A DNA stretch of 16,622 nucleotides from an uncultured Streptococcus sp. (GTDB taxonomy: Bacteria > Bacillota > Bacilli > Lactobacillales > Streptococcaceae): positions 1-16,622 of the forward strand of contig CABREZ010000020.1 of the NCBI GenBank assembly GCA_902470035.1. The letters run 5' to 3'. Every line of letters starts with the position of its first letter. The first letter of the stretch is position 1. A program made the translations under genes and the position numbers. Below, piece by piece: positions 1-6,850 of the stretch. The notes beneath the pieces are model-generated. The model was not told the origin of the DNA and ran no database searches. It saw only the letters and a list, made by a program, of their open reading frames with translations.

Positions 1-88
1 GTAGTAGAGCCCACTCAACCACTGCGTCTTGCTCGACAATCCAAAGACAATTGAGAGGCTAGGACTTTTGTCCCAGCCTCATTTTTTT
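1..88 (+). repeat. Interspersed structured repeat, copy 1 (cut by the left edge)
   Basis: Bases 1-80 match the reverse complement of 5502-5581 with a single mismatch (C at 37), so this is the end of the same repeat family that is complete at 5495-5677, in the opposite orientation. The visible part is one arm of the middle hairpin (GGGCTC and ACTCAAC complements), a linker, and the terminal hairpin 55-80 followed by a T-run. The remaining two hairpins, if present, lie outside the window. It abuts the pulA stop codon. No coding capacity is apparent. Confidence 0.85.
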
Positions 89-89
89 G
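55..89 (+). terminator. Intrinsic terminator formed by the repeat end
   Basis: The stem GAGGCTAGGAC / GTCCCAGCCTC has a TTTT loop and one A·C mismatch, and is followed by seven T residues. It would stop plus-strand transcription entering from the left of the window. On the minus strand the same hairpin lies just past pulA but lacks a U-run, so it is a poor terminator for pulA. Confidence 0.7.
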
Positions 90-90
90 T

Positions 91-2388
91 TTATTTCTTC
101 CATTCAAAGACGGAAGCTGTTAAATTCTCAACATAGAATGGCCGTTTGTTTCGACTATTTCCAACAAGAAGCTCCAGATGATCTGCGTTCTGGAGATAGA
201 ATGGAAGTCCACTGGTGTTAAAGATAACATAATAGTGTTTATCCCAATTTAATTCAAAGACAACGACACCACTGCCCATATTTGCTGTATGCACAAAGAC
301 ATGTTGGTAGATTTCCTCATAAGATTCAAGCGACAAGGCAGGCAAGGTCTTCTTCAAATGAATCAATTGGCGGACATAGTCGATCGTATCCTTATTAACA
401 GACACCAAATCCCAATCGACTTGGTTGACGGCATCTGGCGCATTATAGGAATTCATGGCCCGTTCTCGGTCTTGAGGAGTCACTTCCCCATCTTCACCCG
501 TTGCAACCAACTTTGTTCGTAAAAACTCTTGTCCGACCTGCATAAAGGCCATCCCTTGGAAGAGGAGATTCATGGCTGTTGCCACTTCTACTTGCTTCTT
601 AATTTTTTCCTGAGAGTCATTTGGATGGACATAAGAAAGTAAATCATAGAGGTTGTAGTTATCATGGGCCTCCACATAGTTGAGGACCTGACTTGGAGTT
701 AGGAAGGATCCCAACTCTGCACTTCCCAGAACGGACCGCGCAATGATGTCTTCTGTAGACTTCCGACTGACATAGCCTCGTTTGATAGAGCCGAAGACTT
801 CAGCTCCCTTAATGGCATCTCGAGAGGTATCATTAAAGAAACCGACTTGGGCCATTTGATAAGCATTGTCCTTTTTGGCCTTATCTTCTGGAGCCAATCC
901 TGTCCCCATATCCCAACCTTCTCCATAGAGGAGGATCCGTGGATCAATCGCGTCCATGGCTTCACGGATTTCATTCATGGTATCCACATCGTGAATCCCC
1001 ATCAAGTCAAAGCGAAAACCGTCAATCTTATATTCCGTTACCCAATGTGTCAAGGAATCAATCATGAACTTGCGATACATCTCATGCTCACTGGCTGTCT
1101 CATTTCCAACACCAGTACCATTTTGGAAGGATCCATCGGGATTCATCCGGTAATAATAATCAGGAACAGTTTTTTGAAAGGCACCATCTTCTGTCGAATA
1201 GATATGATTATAAACCACATCCATAACCACTGAGATCCCTGCTTCATGGTAGGCATGAACCATTTCTTTTAACTCGCGCATGGTGGTCTTAGGATCGTGA
1301 GGTTTGGTCGAATAACAAGTCTCAGGTGCTGAATGATTCTGTACATCGTAGCCCCAGTTGTAGAGGACATTACCCTCGTCATCATAAGTCTTATAGCGGT
1401 CGGTAACTGGTTGCAGTTGCACCACATTGACCCCTAATTCCTTGATGTAATCAAAAGCAGTAGCATCGCCCTGGGAGTTCTTAGTCCCGGTCTGGTAAGC
1501 CCCTCTATAGGTTCCACGATAGGCTTCATCCACACCGGAAGTTGGAGAAATGGTCAAATCCCGGACATGCATTTCATAGATAACCGCCTGACAGGGATTA
1601 TCCAGCCGCCAGTCAGCTTTCTCATAAGCTTCTGTATGAAAGGCAGGGAAGATACGATCATGATGGGATAGAATGGCTGATTTTTTCCCATTTTCACTGG
1701 TAGCAATCGTATAAGGATCACGCGCAACCTCTGTGTGGTAATCAAAATAAACCTTATACTGATAGGCTAGTCCACTGAGGTTTCCCATGACATCCGCATA
1801 CCAGACACCACAGTTATTGCGAACATGGTCGCTAGATTCTCTCTGACCACGAACCATTGGGACAATCTTCCAGATCTTGCTGTCATTAGCAACAGAATCA
1901 TAGATGAGGAGGTCTACTTTATTGGCAGTAGGTGCCCAGATTTTAAAGCGGTAATCATCATCCTGTTGGCGATAGCCCAACCATCCTTGGTATCCCCATT
2001 TGGCATCAAATTCCTGGTAATGAGTCGCCATATCAAAAGCGTGTGGCTTCCGACGGCTATATTCATGACTCGTCATTGCAGCCTGCAAGGAATAATAGAC
2101 TGTATCATCTCCTTTGATTAACCAGACTTCTCGCACATGCCCTTCAGGCAAAAGCTCAATATGGTATTCGTCTGACTGACTGATCCAGTTACCTTCCTTG
2201 ATGATGACATGGCCAAACCGTTGAGGTGTCTCACAGTTATAAACTAAGAGCCCTTCAACTCCAAAATAATCGAGCTTGGAGAAGGACACTTCCTCTCCCC
2301 AAACTCCTTCATGCCACTTCCACATATCACGTGCAAAATAATCGCCTACAGGATGATGGTAGTGGATTTTAACTTGATACTGATGCAT
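91..2388 (-). CDS. pulA: Type I pullulanase (cytosolic glycogen/maltodextrin debranching enzyme)
   Basis: This 765-aa GH13 enzyme should hydrolyse alpha-1,6 branch points in glycogen, pullulan or imported branched maltodextrins. Residues 1 to about 130 form an N-terminal beta-rich region. Residues about 140-235 look like a CBM48 module (YRFKIWAPTA). The catalytic barrel follows, with the pullulanase signature YNWGYD at 343-348, region I DVVYNH at 390-395, the nucleophile D461 in GFRFD, the acid E490 in YGEGWD, and D576 in EAHDN. There is no signal peptide, LPXTG motif or extra CBM, so it is the intracellular type and not the large surface pullulanase (SpuA-like) of streptococci. It lies 68 bp downstream of dgkB and is probably read from the ligA promoter or from a promoter I could not see. 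An AGGAAA stretch upstream is a modest ribosome site. Function is well supported by motifs; substrate preference is inference. Confidence 0.95.
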   Translation of the reverse strand: MHQYQVKIHYHHPVGDYFARDMWKWHEGVWGEEVSFSKLDYFGVEGLLVYNCETPQRFGHVIIKEGNWISQSDEYHIELLPEGHVREVWLIKGDDTVYYSLQAAMTSHEYSRRKPHAFDMATHYQEFDAKWGYQGWLGYRQQDDDYRFKIWAPTANKVDLLIYDSVANDSKIWKIVPMVRGQRESSDHVRNNCGVWYADVMGNLSGLAYQYKVYFDYHTEVARDPYTIATSENGKKSAILSHHDRIFPAFHTEAYEKADWRLDNPCQAVIYEMHVRDLTISPTSGVDEAYRGTYRGAYQTGTKNSQGDATAFDYIKELGVNVVQLQPVTDRYKTYDDEGNVLYNWGYDVQNHSAPETCYSTKPHDPKTTMRELKEMVHAYHEAGISVVMDVVYNHIYSTEDGAFQKTVPDYYYRMNPDGSFQNGTGVGNETASEHEMYRKFMIDSLTHWVTEYKIDGFRFDLMGIHDVDTMNEIREAMDAIDPRILLYGEGWDMGTGLAPEDKAKKDNAYQMAQVGFFNDTSRDAIKGAEVFGSIKRGYVSRKSTEDIIARSVLGSAELGSFLTPSQVLNYVEAHDNYNLYDLLSYVHPNDSQEKIKKQVEVATAMNLLFQGMAFMQVGQEFLRTKLVATGEDGEVTPQDRERAMNSYNAPDAVNQVDWDLVSVNKDTIDYVRQLIHLKKTLPALSLESYEEIYQHVFVHTANMGSGVVVFELNWDKHYYVIFNTSGLPFYLQNADHLELLVGNSRNKRPFYVENLTASVFEWKK

Positions 2389-2456
2389 CTTATTGTATTT
2401 CCTATTTCCTAACTAAGAAGAAACTAACATTGCCCACTCTCAGCAATGATTCTCCA

Positions 2457-3425
2457 TTATTCTTCTGATTTATATTCCGAATGGACCAAGGCATCGTCAT
2501 TAATTTCATCGATGTTGGCAAAAAATTCTAAGTGATTGTGGAAGACTTCCAGTTCCACCGGTGTATCTCCACCGTATTCACCATCTAAATTGATCTTAAA
2601 CTCTTCTTTCTGATCCAAAACTTCAATCTTCAATTTAGAGGTTTTGAGGTATTCAATATTTGAATCATTGACATGTTTTCCACCATTGACAGCTTGCATA
2701 ATCAAAGACAACATATCAAATAATTTAGCGGTTTTCACTAAAATTAAAGTGAAATTTCCATCATCAAGTTTAGCATCTGGTGCCACACTTTCAAAGCCAC
2801 CAATCGAATTGGTCAAAGCTACGAACACAAGAGAAACTGGTCCAACATAGACCCCATTGTCGTGTTCAATTCGTACCTTGCGAGTTTTATTTTTGGGGAA
2901 CTTCTTCACCGCTTCGGCCACATAAGCAAAATAGCCATAACGCGACTTCACCTCACTCGGCACACTAAAGGTCAATTCAGACAAAGTACCCGCAGCAGCA
3001 ATATTGATAAAATATTTACTGCCATAAGCACGGCCAATATCCATTTGAATGGTTTGATTCTTCTCAATGATCCGTGCAGCTGCAACTGGATCCCCCATTG
3101 GAATCTTCAGAGCACGCGCGTAATCATTGGTTGTTCCCGTAGGGATAAAAGCCATTTTTGGACGGTGCTCAAGACTAGCAACCCCGTTGACCACCTCATT
3201 AATGGTCCCATCTCCCCCAGCAGCAATGATCAAATCAAAACCGGCTTTTGCAGCCCGTTCTGCTTCTAATTGAGCTGATAAGGGCTCAGGAGTGGTCTGA
3301 TAGGCACTTGTTTCGTAGCCCACATCTTCTAACACATCCAACACTTCTGCGATATTCTTTTTAATGATTTCCTGACCAGAGGTCGGATTATAAATCACTC
3401 GTGCTTTTTTAATCTTATTTTCCAT
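2457..3425 (-). CDS. dgkB: Diacylglycerol kinase, DagK/YegS family lipid kinase
   Basis: The 322-aa soluble lipid kinase probably phosphorylates diacylglycerol to phosphatidic acid. In Gram-positives this recycles the diacylglycerol left when phosphatidylglycerol donates glycerol phosphate to teichoic acids. Visible motifs are the N-terminal YNPTSG at 12-17, the nucleotide-binding GGDGT at 70-74 and PTGTTND at 95-101, and the C-terminal LDGEYGG around 280-286, whose Glu283 corresponds to the catalytic Glu of DgkB enzymes. Length is normal for the family. The start lies 8 bp after the ligA stop, with AGAGG upstream, so the two are almost certainly cotranscribed. It lacks membrane segments, unlike the small DgkA-type kinase. 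YegS-like phosphatidylglycerol kinase activity is the main alternative, but LDGEYGG favours DgkB. Confidence 0.9.
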   Translation of the reverse strand: MENKIKKARVIYNPTSGQEIIKKNIAEVLDVLEDVGYETSAYQTTPEPLSAQLEAERAAKAGFDLIIAAGGDGTINEVVNGVASLEHRPKMAFIPTGTTNDYARALKIPMGDPVAAARIIEKNQTIQMDIGRAYGSKYFINIAAAGTLSELTFSVPSEVKSRYGYFAYVAEAVKKFPKNKTRKVRIEHDNGVYVGPVSLVFVALTNSIGGFESVAPDAKLDDGNFTLILVKTAKLFDMLSLIMQAVNGGKHVNDSNIEYLKTSKLKIEVLDQKEEFKINLDGEYGGDTPVELEVFHNHLEFFANIDEINDDALVHSEYKSEE

Positions 3426-3433
3426 ACATGCCT

Positions 3434-5392
3434 CTATAAACTTTCAAGCCAAGCTTCATCCTGTATTTCAATCGATAATTCCTGCGCTTTGCTTAATTTA
3501 CTTCCCGCATCGCTACCTGCAACTAATAGGTCTGTATTCTTGGACACGGAGCCTGTGACTTTTGCCCCTAAGGCTTCTAATTTAGCCTTAGCTTCAGAAC
3601 GTGTTAGACGTTCCAGTTTACCTGTTAAGACAACTGTTTTACCAGACAATGGTGCATCTGCTGCTACCTTTTGTCCCAGGTAATCTAAGTTTACCCCAGC
3701 ATCCTTAAGCTCTTCTAAAAGAAGTTGAGAACCTTCCTGAGCAAAATAACGCTTAAGACTTTCGGCAACCACCATTCCTAAACTGTCTATCGCTGCAATA
3801 CTTTCTACTTCTGCTTCTGCTAAAGCTGGAATGGAATGAAACTCTTGGAGCAAGAGCTGGCTAGCCTTACTTCCTACATGACGAATTCCCAGTCCAAACA
3901 ATAGTTTTTCAGCAGAATTCCCCTTAGACGCCTGAATAGAATCAATTAACTTCTGGGCAGATTTTTCTTTAAAACCTTCTAATTGCAAAAGTTCTTCAAC
4001 TGTCAGACGGTATATGCCTGCCACATCCTGTACTAATTCTTTGGCAAACAGTTTTTCAACCACAGCTGGCCCCAACCCTGTTATATTCATGGCATCCCGG
4101 CTGGCAAAATGGGCAAGCCCTTCTTTTATTTGAGCAGGACAACGGGGATTGATACAACGCAAGGCCACTTCATCTTCAAAATGAAGGAGTTTACTCTGAC
4201 AACTTGGACAGTGACTAGGTATCTCTAATCTCTCTTCTGATACGCGCTTATCCACGACAACCCGCAAGACAGCTGGAATAATATCCCCTGCTTTATAGAC
4301 AATGACGGTATCGTCTTTGCGAATATCTTTCTCAGCAATGTAATCTACATTATGAAGGGTAGCCCGACTGACAGTCGTCCCTGCTAACTGAACGGGAGTT
4401 AAATTAGCAGTTGGTGTCACCACTCCTGTCCGACCAACTGTCCAATCAACTGACAAGAGTTTTGCTTCCTTCTCCTCAGCTGGGAATTTGTATGCCACTG
4501 CCCATTTGGGAGCCTTGACGGTAAAGCCTAGTTCTTCCTGAATAGCTAGATCATTCACCTTAATCACGACCCCATCGATATCATAAGGAAGTTGGTCACG
4601 CATGGCTGCCACTTCTTGAATATAGGCCCAGACTTGCTCGATACTAGTCGCTGTCTTGTGATGAGGATTGACAACAAAACCGAGTCGTTCTAATTTAGCT
4701 AAGACCTTCTCTTGACTCGTTTGGTCAGTTGGACTCGCTTCTTGATAGAGGAAGGTCGCGAGTTTTCGCTCCGCAACAATCTTCGTATCCAACTGTCTAA
4801 GAGTACCAGCTGCTGCATTCCGAGGATTCGCAAACTCTGCTTCCCCATTTTCTTGGCGAGACAAGTTAACAGCATCAAAAGATGCACGGGGCATATAACA
4901 TTCTCCGCGTACTGTTAAGGTAAGAGGTTCTGGCAAGACTAGAGGAATATCGCGAACGCGCTTAAGGTTCTCAGTGATATTTTCTCCAATGCTCCCATCC
5001 CCTCGTGTAGCACCCGTTTCAAGGACTCCTTCGACATAAGAAAGTGAAATAGACAGGCCATCAATTTTTAATTCACATACATAGGTGACAGCAGGGAATT
5101 CTTTGCGAACCCGTTGATCAAAGACAACTAATTCTTCATAAGAAAAGGCGTCCTGCAAGCTGTAAAGTGGGTAAGTATGCTGGTATTTTTCAAACCCTTT
5201 AAGAATCGTTCCTCCGACCCGATGGGTTGGGCTGTTGGGCTGGACCAACTCCGGATGGGCTTCCTCTAACGCGACCAATTCCCGATAGAGTTTGTCGTAC
5301 TCATAATCCGATACGGACGGAGCATCTTTTGTATAATATTCTTCTGCATAGTGATTCAGGAGTGTCACTAGCTCTTTCATTCTGGTTTCCAT
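3434..5392 (-). CDS. ligA: NAD+-dependent DNA ligase
   Basis: The 652-aa essential ligase seals nicks between Okazaki fragments and in repair, using NAD+. All family domains are present in order. Domain Ia has the YxxSVSDYEYD stretch near 24-33. The adenylation domain has K109 in ELKIDG, the AMP-accepting lysine. The OB fold covers about 315-390. A Cys4 zinc finger uses C395, C398, C413 and C418. Helix-hairpin-helix repeats span about 430-540, and a BRCT domain runs from about 580 to the end. METRM is chosen as start because streptococcal LigA proteins begin this way (MNKRM-type). The only purine-rich stretch, AGGGG, lies a single base from the ATG, too close for a normal ribosome site, while an extended -10 sits six bases upstream, suggesting a leaderless message. 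M5 is the alternative start. It heads the ligA-dgkB-pulA unit. Confidence 0.97.
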   Translation of the reverse strand: METRMKELVTLLNHYAEEYYTKDAPSVSDYEYDKLYRELVALEEAHPELVQPNSPTHRVGGTILKGFEKYQHTYPLYSLQDAFSYEELVVFDQRVRKEFPAVTYVCELKIDGLSISLSYVEGVLETGATRGDGSIGENITENLKRVRDIPLVLPEPLTLTVRGECYMPRASFDAVNLSRQENGEAEFANPRNAAAGTLRQLDTKIVAERKLATFLYQEASPTDQTSQEKVLAKLERLGFVVNPHHKTATSIEQVWAYIQEVAAMRDQLPYDIDGVVIKVNDLAIQEELGFTVKAPKWAVAYKFPAEEKEAKLLSVDWTVGRTGVVTPTANLTPVQLAGTTVSRATLHNVDYIAEKDIRKDDTVIVYKAGDIIPAVLRVVVDKRVSEERLEIPSHCPSCQSKLLHFEDEVALRCINPRCPAQIKEGLAHFASRDAMNITGLGPAVVEKLFAKELVQDVAGIYRLTVEELLQLEGFKEKSAQKLIDSIQASKGNSAEKLLFGLGIRHVGSKASQLLLQEFHSIPALAEAEVESIAAIDSLGMVVAESLKRYFAQEGSQLLLEELKDAGVNLDYLGQKVAADAPLSGKTVVLTGKLERLTRSEAKAKLEALGAKVTGSVSKNTDLLVAGSDAGSKLSKAQELSIEIQDEAWLESL

Positions 5393-5412
5393 ACCCCTAT
5401 TTTACCATAAAA
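5393..5412 (-). promoter_or_regulatory. ligA extended -10 promoter abutting the start codon
   Basis: On the minus strand TGGTAAAAT (5399-5407) is an extended -10 (TGn plus TAAAAT). Exactly six bases separate it from the ligA ATG at 5392, placing the predicted transcription start on the A of ATG. No convincing -35 is seen, as is common with extended -10 promoters. Directly upstream is AAGCGTTTTTATG, shared with the murZ promoter. Confidence 0.6.
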
Positions 5413-5494
5413 ACGCTTTACTGGGGCCTTTCTGACTACTTCACTAGCAAAAAAATATCGTTTTTAAGAATGAATCGGATGAGGCCATGGCATC

Positions 5495-5528
5495 AAAAAA
5501 AGAGGCTGGGACAAAAGTCCTAGCCTCT
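5495..5528 (-). terminator. queT terminator inside repeat copy 2
   Basis: Read on the minus strand, AGAGGCTAGGAC pairs with GTCCCAGCCTCT around a TTTT loop (one A·C mismatch) and is followed by seven T residues (5495-5501). It lies about 155 bases past the queT stop and would isolate queT from ligA. Confidence 0.75.
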
Positions 5529-5677
5529 CAATTGTCTTTGGATTATCGAGCAAGACGCAGTGGTTGAGTGGGCTCTACTACGCTGATTTCATCAGCTTTT
5601 ACAGCCCTACTCAACTGTGCGGAGGTGGGACGACGAAATCGAATTCTAACGAATTTCCAATTTCTGTCCCACTCTCT
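5495..5677 (-). repeat. Interspersed three-hairpin repeat, copy 2 (complete)
   Basis: This non-coding block of about 180 bp folds into three adjacent stems. Stem A is 5501-5528 (AGAGGCT.GGAC, AAAA loop). Stem B is 5563-5615: seven pairs GTTGAGT/ACTCAAC, a bulged T at 5608, five pairs GGGCT/AGCCC, an internal loop, then GCTGA-TTTCA-TCAGC at 5582-5596. Stem C is 5625-5672: GTGGGAC/GTCCCAC, GAAAT/ATTTC, AATTC-TAAC-GAATT. Its outer 80 bases recur at 1-80 in opposite orientation with one mismatch. The sequence is not the pneumococcal BOX, RUP or SPRITE as I remember those consensus sequences. It fills the whole space between the queT stop and the ligA promoter region. Confidence 0.85.
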
Positions 5678-5683
5678 AGTAGA

Positions 5684-6193
5684 TTATTGAGTCAAATCAA
5701 TTCGTTGGGAAATCTTTTTGATCAAAATAGCTCCGACAATCAGGGAAGCAAATTCACCCAAACCAGTTGTCAACCAATTCAAGAAGAATGGTGTTTTGTT
5801 TAAGATATGCAATTCTAAGGCAATCGTAAACATAGAGAGGGCAAAGAAAATTGAGAATAAGAAATGATCCTTGCGAATCCATCCATTAAAGAGATCTGTC
5901 TTTTCATAGCGTTTAAAGAGATATACTCCAAGTGTAACGAAGACCAAAGTAGATCCACCACCAACGACCACGTCGACAATCCCATAACTCAAGAAGTTAG
6001 AAATCATACATCCAATGGTAACTGACCAAATGTATTTTCGATTGTAGAAAGCCATGAAGTTGAGCATTTCAGAAATACGGAATTGGATCTCATTGCTTCC
6101 GATGGCATTCAATGGGGGCGTAATGGTCAAGGCCACATAGAGAGCTGCAACCAGGGCAATCTGTGCCAAGTCACGAACAGTATAGTTTTTCAT
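5684..6193 (-). CDS. queT: Queuosine precursor ECF transporter S component QueT
   Basis: The 169-aa integral membrane protein matches the QueT/COG4708 family, the substrate-binding S component of an energy-coupling factor importer. With the shared EcfA-EcfA'-EcfT module encoded elsewhere, it should import a queuosine precursor such as preQ1 for tRNA wobble modification. About five to six hydrophobic segments are visible (roughly 10-30, 40-50, 55-80, 82-95, 110-130, 137-160). A conserved polar run, EIQFRISEMLNF at 35-46, lies between the first two, and IGSNEIQFR is typical of the family. AGGAG lies six bases upstream of the ATG and forms part of a preQ1-II riboswitch. The riboswitch independently supports the substrate. 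The gene is monocistronic, with a repeat-derived terminator downstream. Confidence 0.93.
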   Translation of the reverse strand: MKNYTVRDLAQIALVAALYVALTITPPLNAIGSNEIQFRISEMLNFMAFYNRKYIWSVTIGCMISNFLSYGIVDVVVGGGSTLVFVTLGVYLFKRYEKTDLFNGWIRKDHFLFSIFFALSMFTIALELHILNKTPFFLNWLTTGLGEFASLIVGAILIKKISQRIDLTQ

Positions 6194-6197
6194 CGTT

Positions 6198-6278
6198 TTC
6201 TCCTTTAGCGGTTTTACCGCGTCTAATATGCTTGGTGAAAGAAGCTAAGCACCAAGGGTTGATCTTTGCCAATGACCC
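6198..6278 (-). promoter_or_regulatory. preQ1-II (class II) riboswitch controlling queT translation
   Basis: The minus-strand leader contains CTTGGTG (6250-6256) pairing with CACCAAG across CTTAGCTTCTTT. It continues GCATATTAGACGCGG, a short CGCGG/CCGC hairpin, and the AGGAG ribosome site at 6200-6204. This matches the streptococcal preQ1-II aptamer almost base for base as I remember it. In that class an H-type pseudoknot sequesters the Shine-Dalgarno when preQ1 binds, giving translational repression. An accessory hairpin precedes it at 6256-6278 (GGG, bulge TCA, TTGG pairing with TCAACCC), corresponding to the optional upstream stem of the class. Confidence 0.93.
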
Positions 6279-6315
6279 AAACTAATAGATTTCAAAGCAA
6301 CAAATCAACTTTATA

Positions 6316-6324
6316 AGTATAGCA
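6316..6324 (-). promoter_or_regulatory. queT extended -10 promoter
   Basis: TGCTATACT on the minus strand is a good extended -10. Transcription would begin near 6309, giving a leader of about 116 nt that contains the whole riboswitch. The -35 position (about 6339-6344) has no consensus and falls on the -10 region of the divergent gtrA-like gene. Confidence 0.55.
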
Positions 6325-6339
6325 TAAATAAGGAAATTA

Positions 6340-6348
6340 TGATAGACT
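6340..6348 (+). promoter_or_regulatory. Extended -10 promoter of the GtrA-like gene, abutting the start codon
   Basis: TGATAGACT lies exactly six bases before the ATG at 6355, so the predicted transcription start coincides with the start codon. The intervening AATTGT has no Shine-Dalgarno. An overlapping TATGAT at 6338-6343 would give only a roughly five-base leader. The geometry is the same as at ligA. Confidence 0.5.
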
Positions 6349-6354
6349 AATTGT

Positions 6355-6792
6355 ATGAAAAAACTACTTAATCGAATCTTTGATAATGAAATTTTAGCCT
6401 ACCTGATCTTTGGTGTTGCTACAACGATTGTATCTGTTGCTACTCGGCTGATTGTTTTCCAACTGACAGACCAGGAACAGCTAGCTACCTTGATTGGAAA
6501 TATTGCAGGAATTCTTTTTGCCTTTGCTACCAATGATACTATTGTCTTTAAACAAGAAAGAAAAGGCTGGATGAAACGGTTGATTGTTTTCTCTTTTGCT
6601 AGAATGGGAACTCTGGTGCTGGACCTCTTGATGACCACTATCTTTGTAACCCAGTATCCGCAAATCATTGGTCAGTTCGTCAATATGAATAGGACTGCTA
6701 TCAATACCATCGAAACGTTTGCCGCCCAATTTATGATTGTCATTTTGAACTATGTTTTCAGTAAACTTTTTGTCTTCCGAAATAAGAAGTAA
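6355..6792 (+). CDS. GtrA-like four-helix membrane protein
   Basis: The 145-aa protein has four hydrophobic segments (about 12-32, 43-63, 76-98, 118-138), each pair joined by short basic loops. It ends in NYVFSKLFVFRNKK, the typical C-terminal motif of the GtrA/DPMS-like family. Family members are thought to flip or present polyprenyl-linked sugars for decoration of cell-wall polysaccharides or teichoic acids. The actual substrate cannot be told from sequence, and no glycosyltransferase gene is adjacent. It is the only plus-strand gene in the window, divergent from queT, with its own terminator at 6813-6850. It has no ribosome binding site, and an extended -10 ends six bases before the ATG, which argues for a leaderless transcript. 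Length and topology are normal for the family. Confidence 0.85.
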   Translation: MKKLLNRIFDNEILAYLIFGVATTIVSVATRLIVFQLTDQEQLATLIGNIAGILFAFATNDTIVFKQERKGWMKRLIVFSFARMGTLVLDLLMTTIFVTQYPQIIGQFVNMNRTAINTIETFAAQFMIVILNYVFSKLFVFRNKK

Positions 6793-6805
6793 GTTCCAAA
6801 TAACT

Positions 6806-6850
6806 AAGAAAAACCGTCAGAGCTCTTTTGGTCTCAGACGGTATTTTTTT
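6806..6850. terminator. Bidirectional terminator between converging genes
   Basis: The stem ACCGTC / GACGGT (6813-6818 with 6837-6842) has an A/A mismatch and an inner GAG/CTC extension. It is followed by ATTTTTTT on the plus strand and by TTTTTCTTA on the minus strand. It serves the GtrA-like gene and the marR-B3/4 unit. The minus-strand stop codon (6849-6851) sits inside the plus-strand T-run, so the two ends are packed with no spare sequence. Confidence 0.85.

Noticed and set aside
847..1233. Open frame of 128 codons on the plus strand inside pulA
   Set aside because: It lies wholly opposite the pullulanase catalytic domain, has no ribosome site and no recognisable protein features; it is an antisense shadow of a well-supported gene.
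2428..2448. Hairpin CATTGC/GCAATG between dgkB and pulA
   Set aside because: Six pairs with a nine-base loop and no U-run; too weak to call a terminator or attenuator.
4248..4256. TTATCCACG resembling a DnaA box
   Set aside because: A single near-match inside the ligA coding sequence with no cluster, no AT-rich unwinding region and no dnaA/dnaN neighbours.
5495..5677. Interpretation of the repeat as a pneumococcal BOX element or an IS remnant
   Set aside because: It lacks the boxA/boxB sequences I know, and there is no coding remnant or transposase frame; the terminal stems are internal hairpins, and do not form matching inverted ends.
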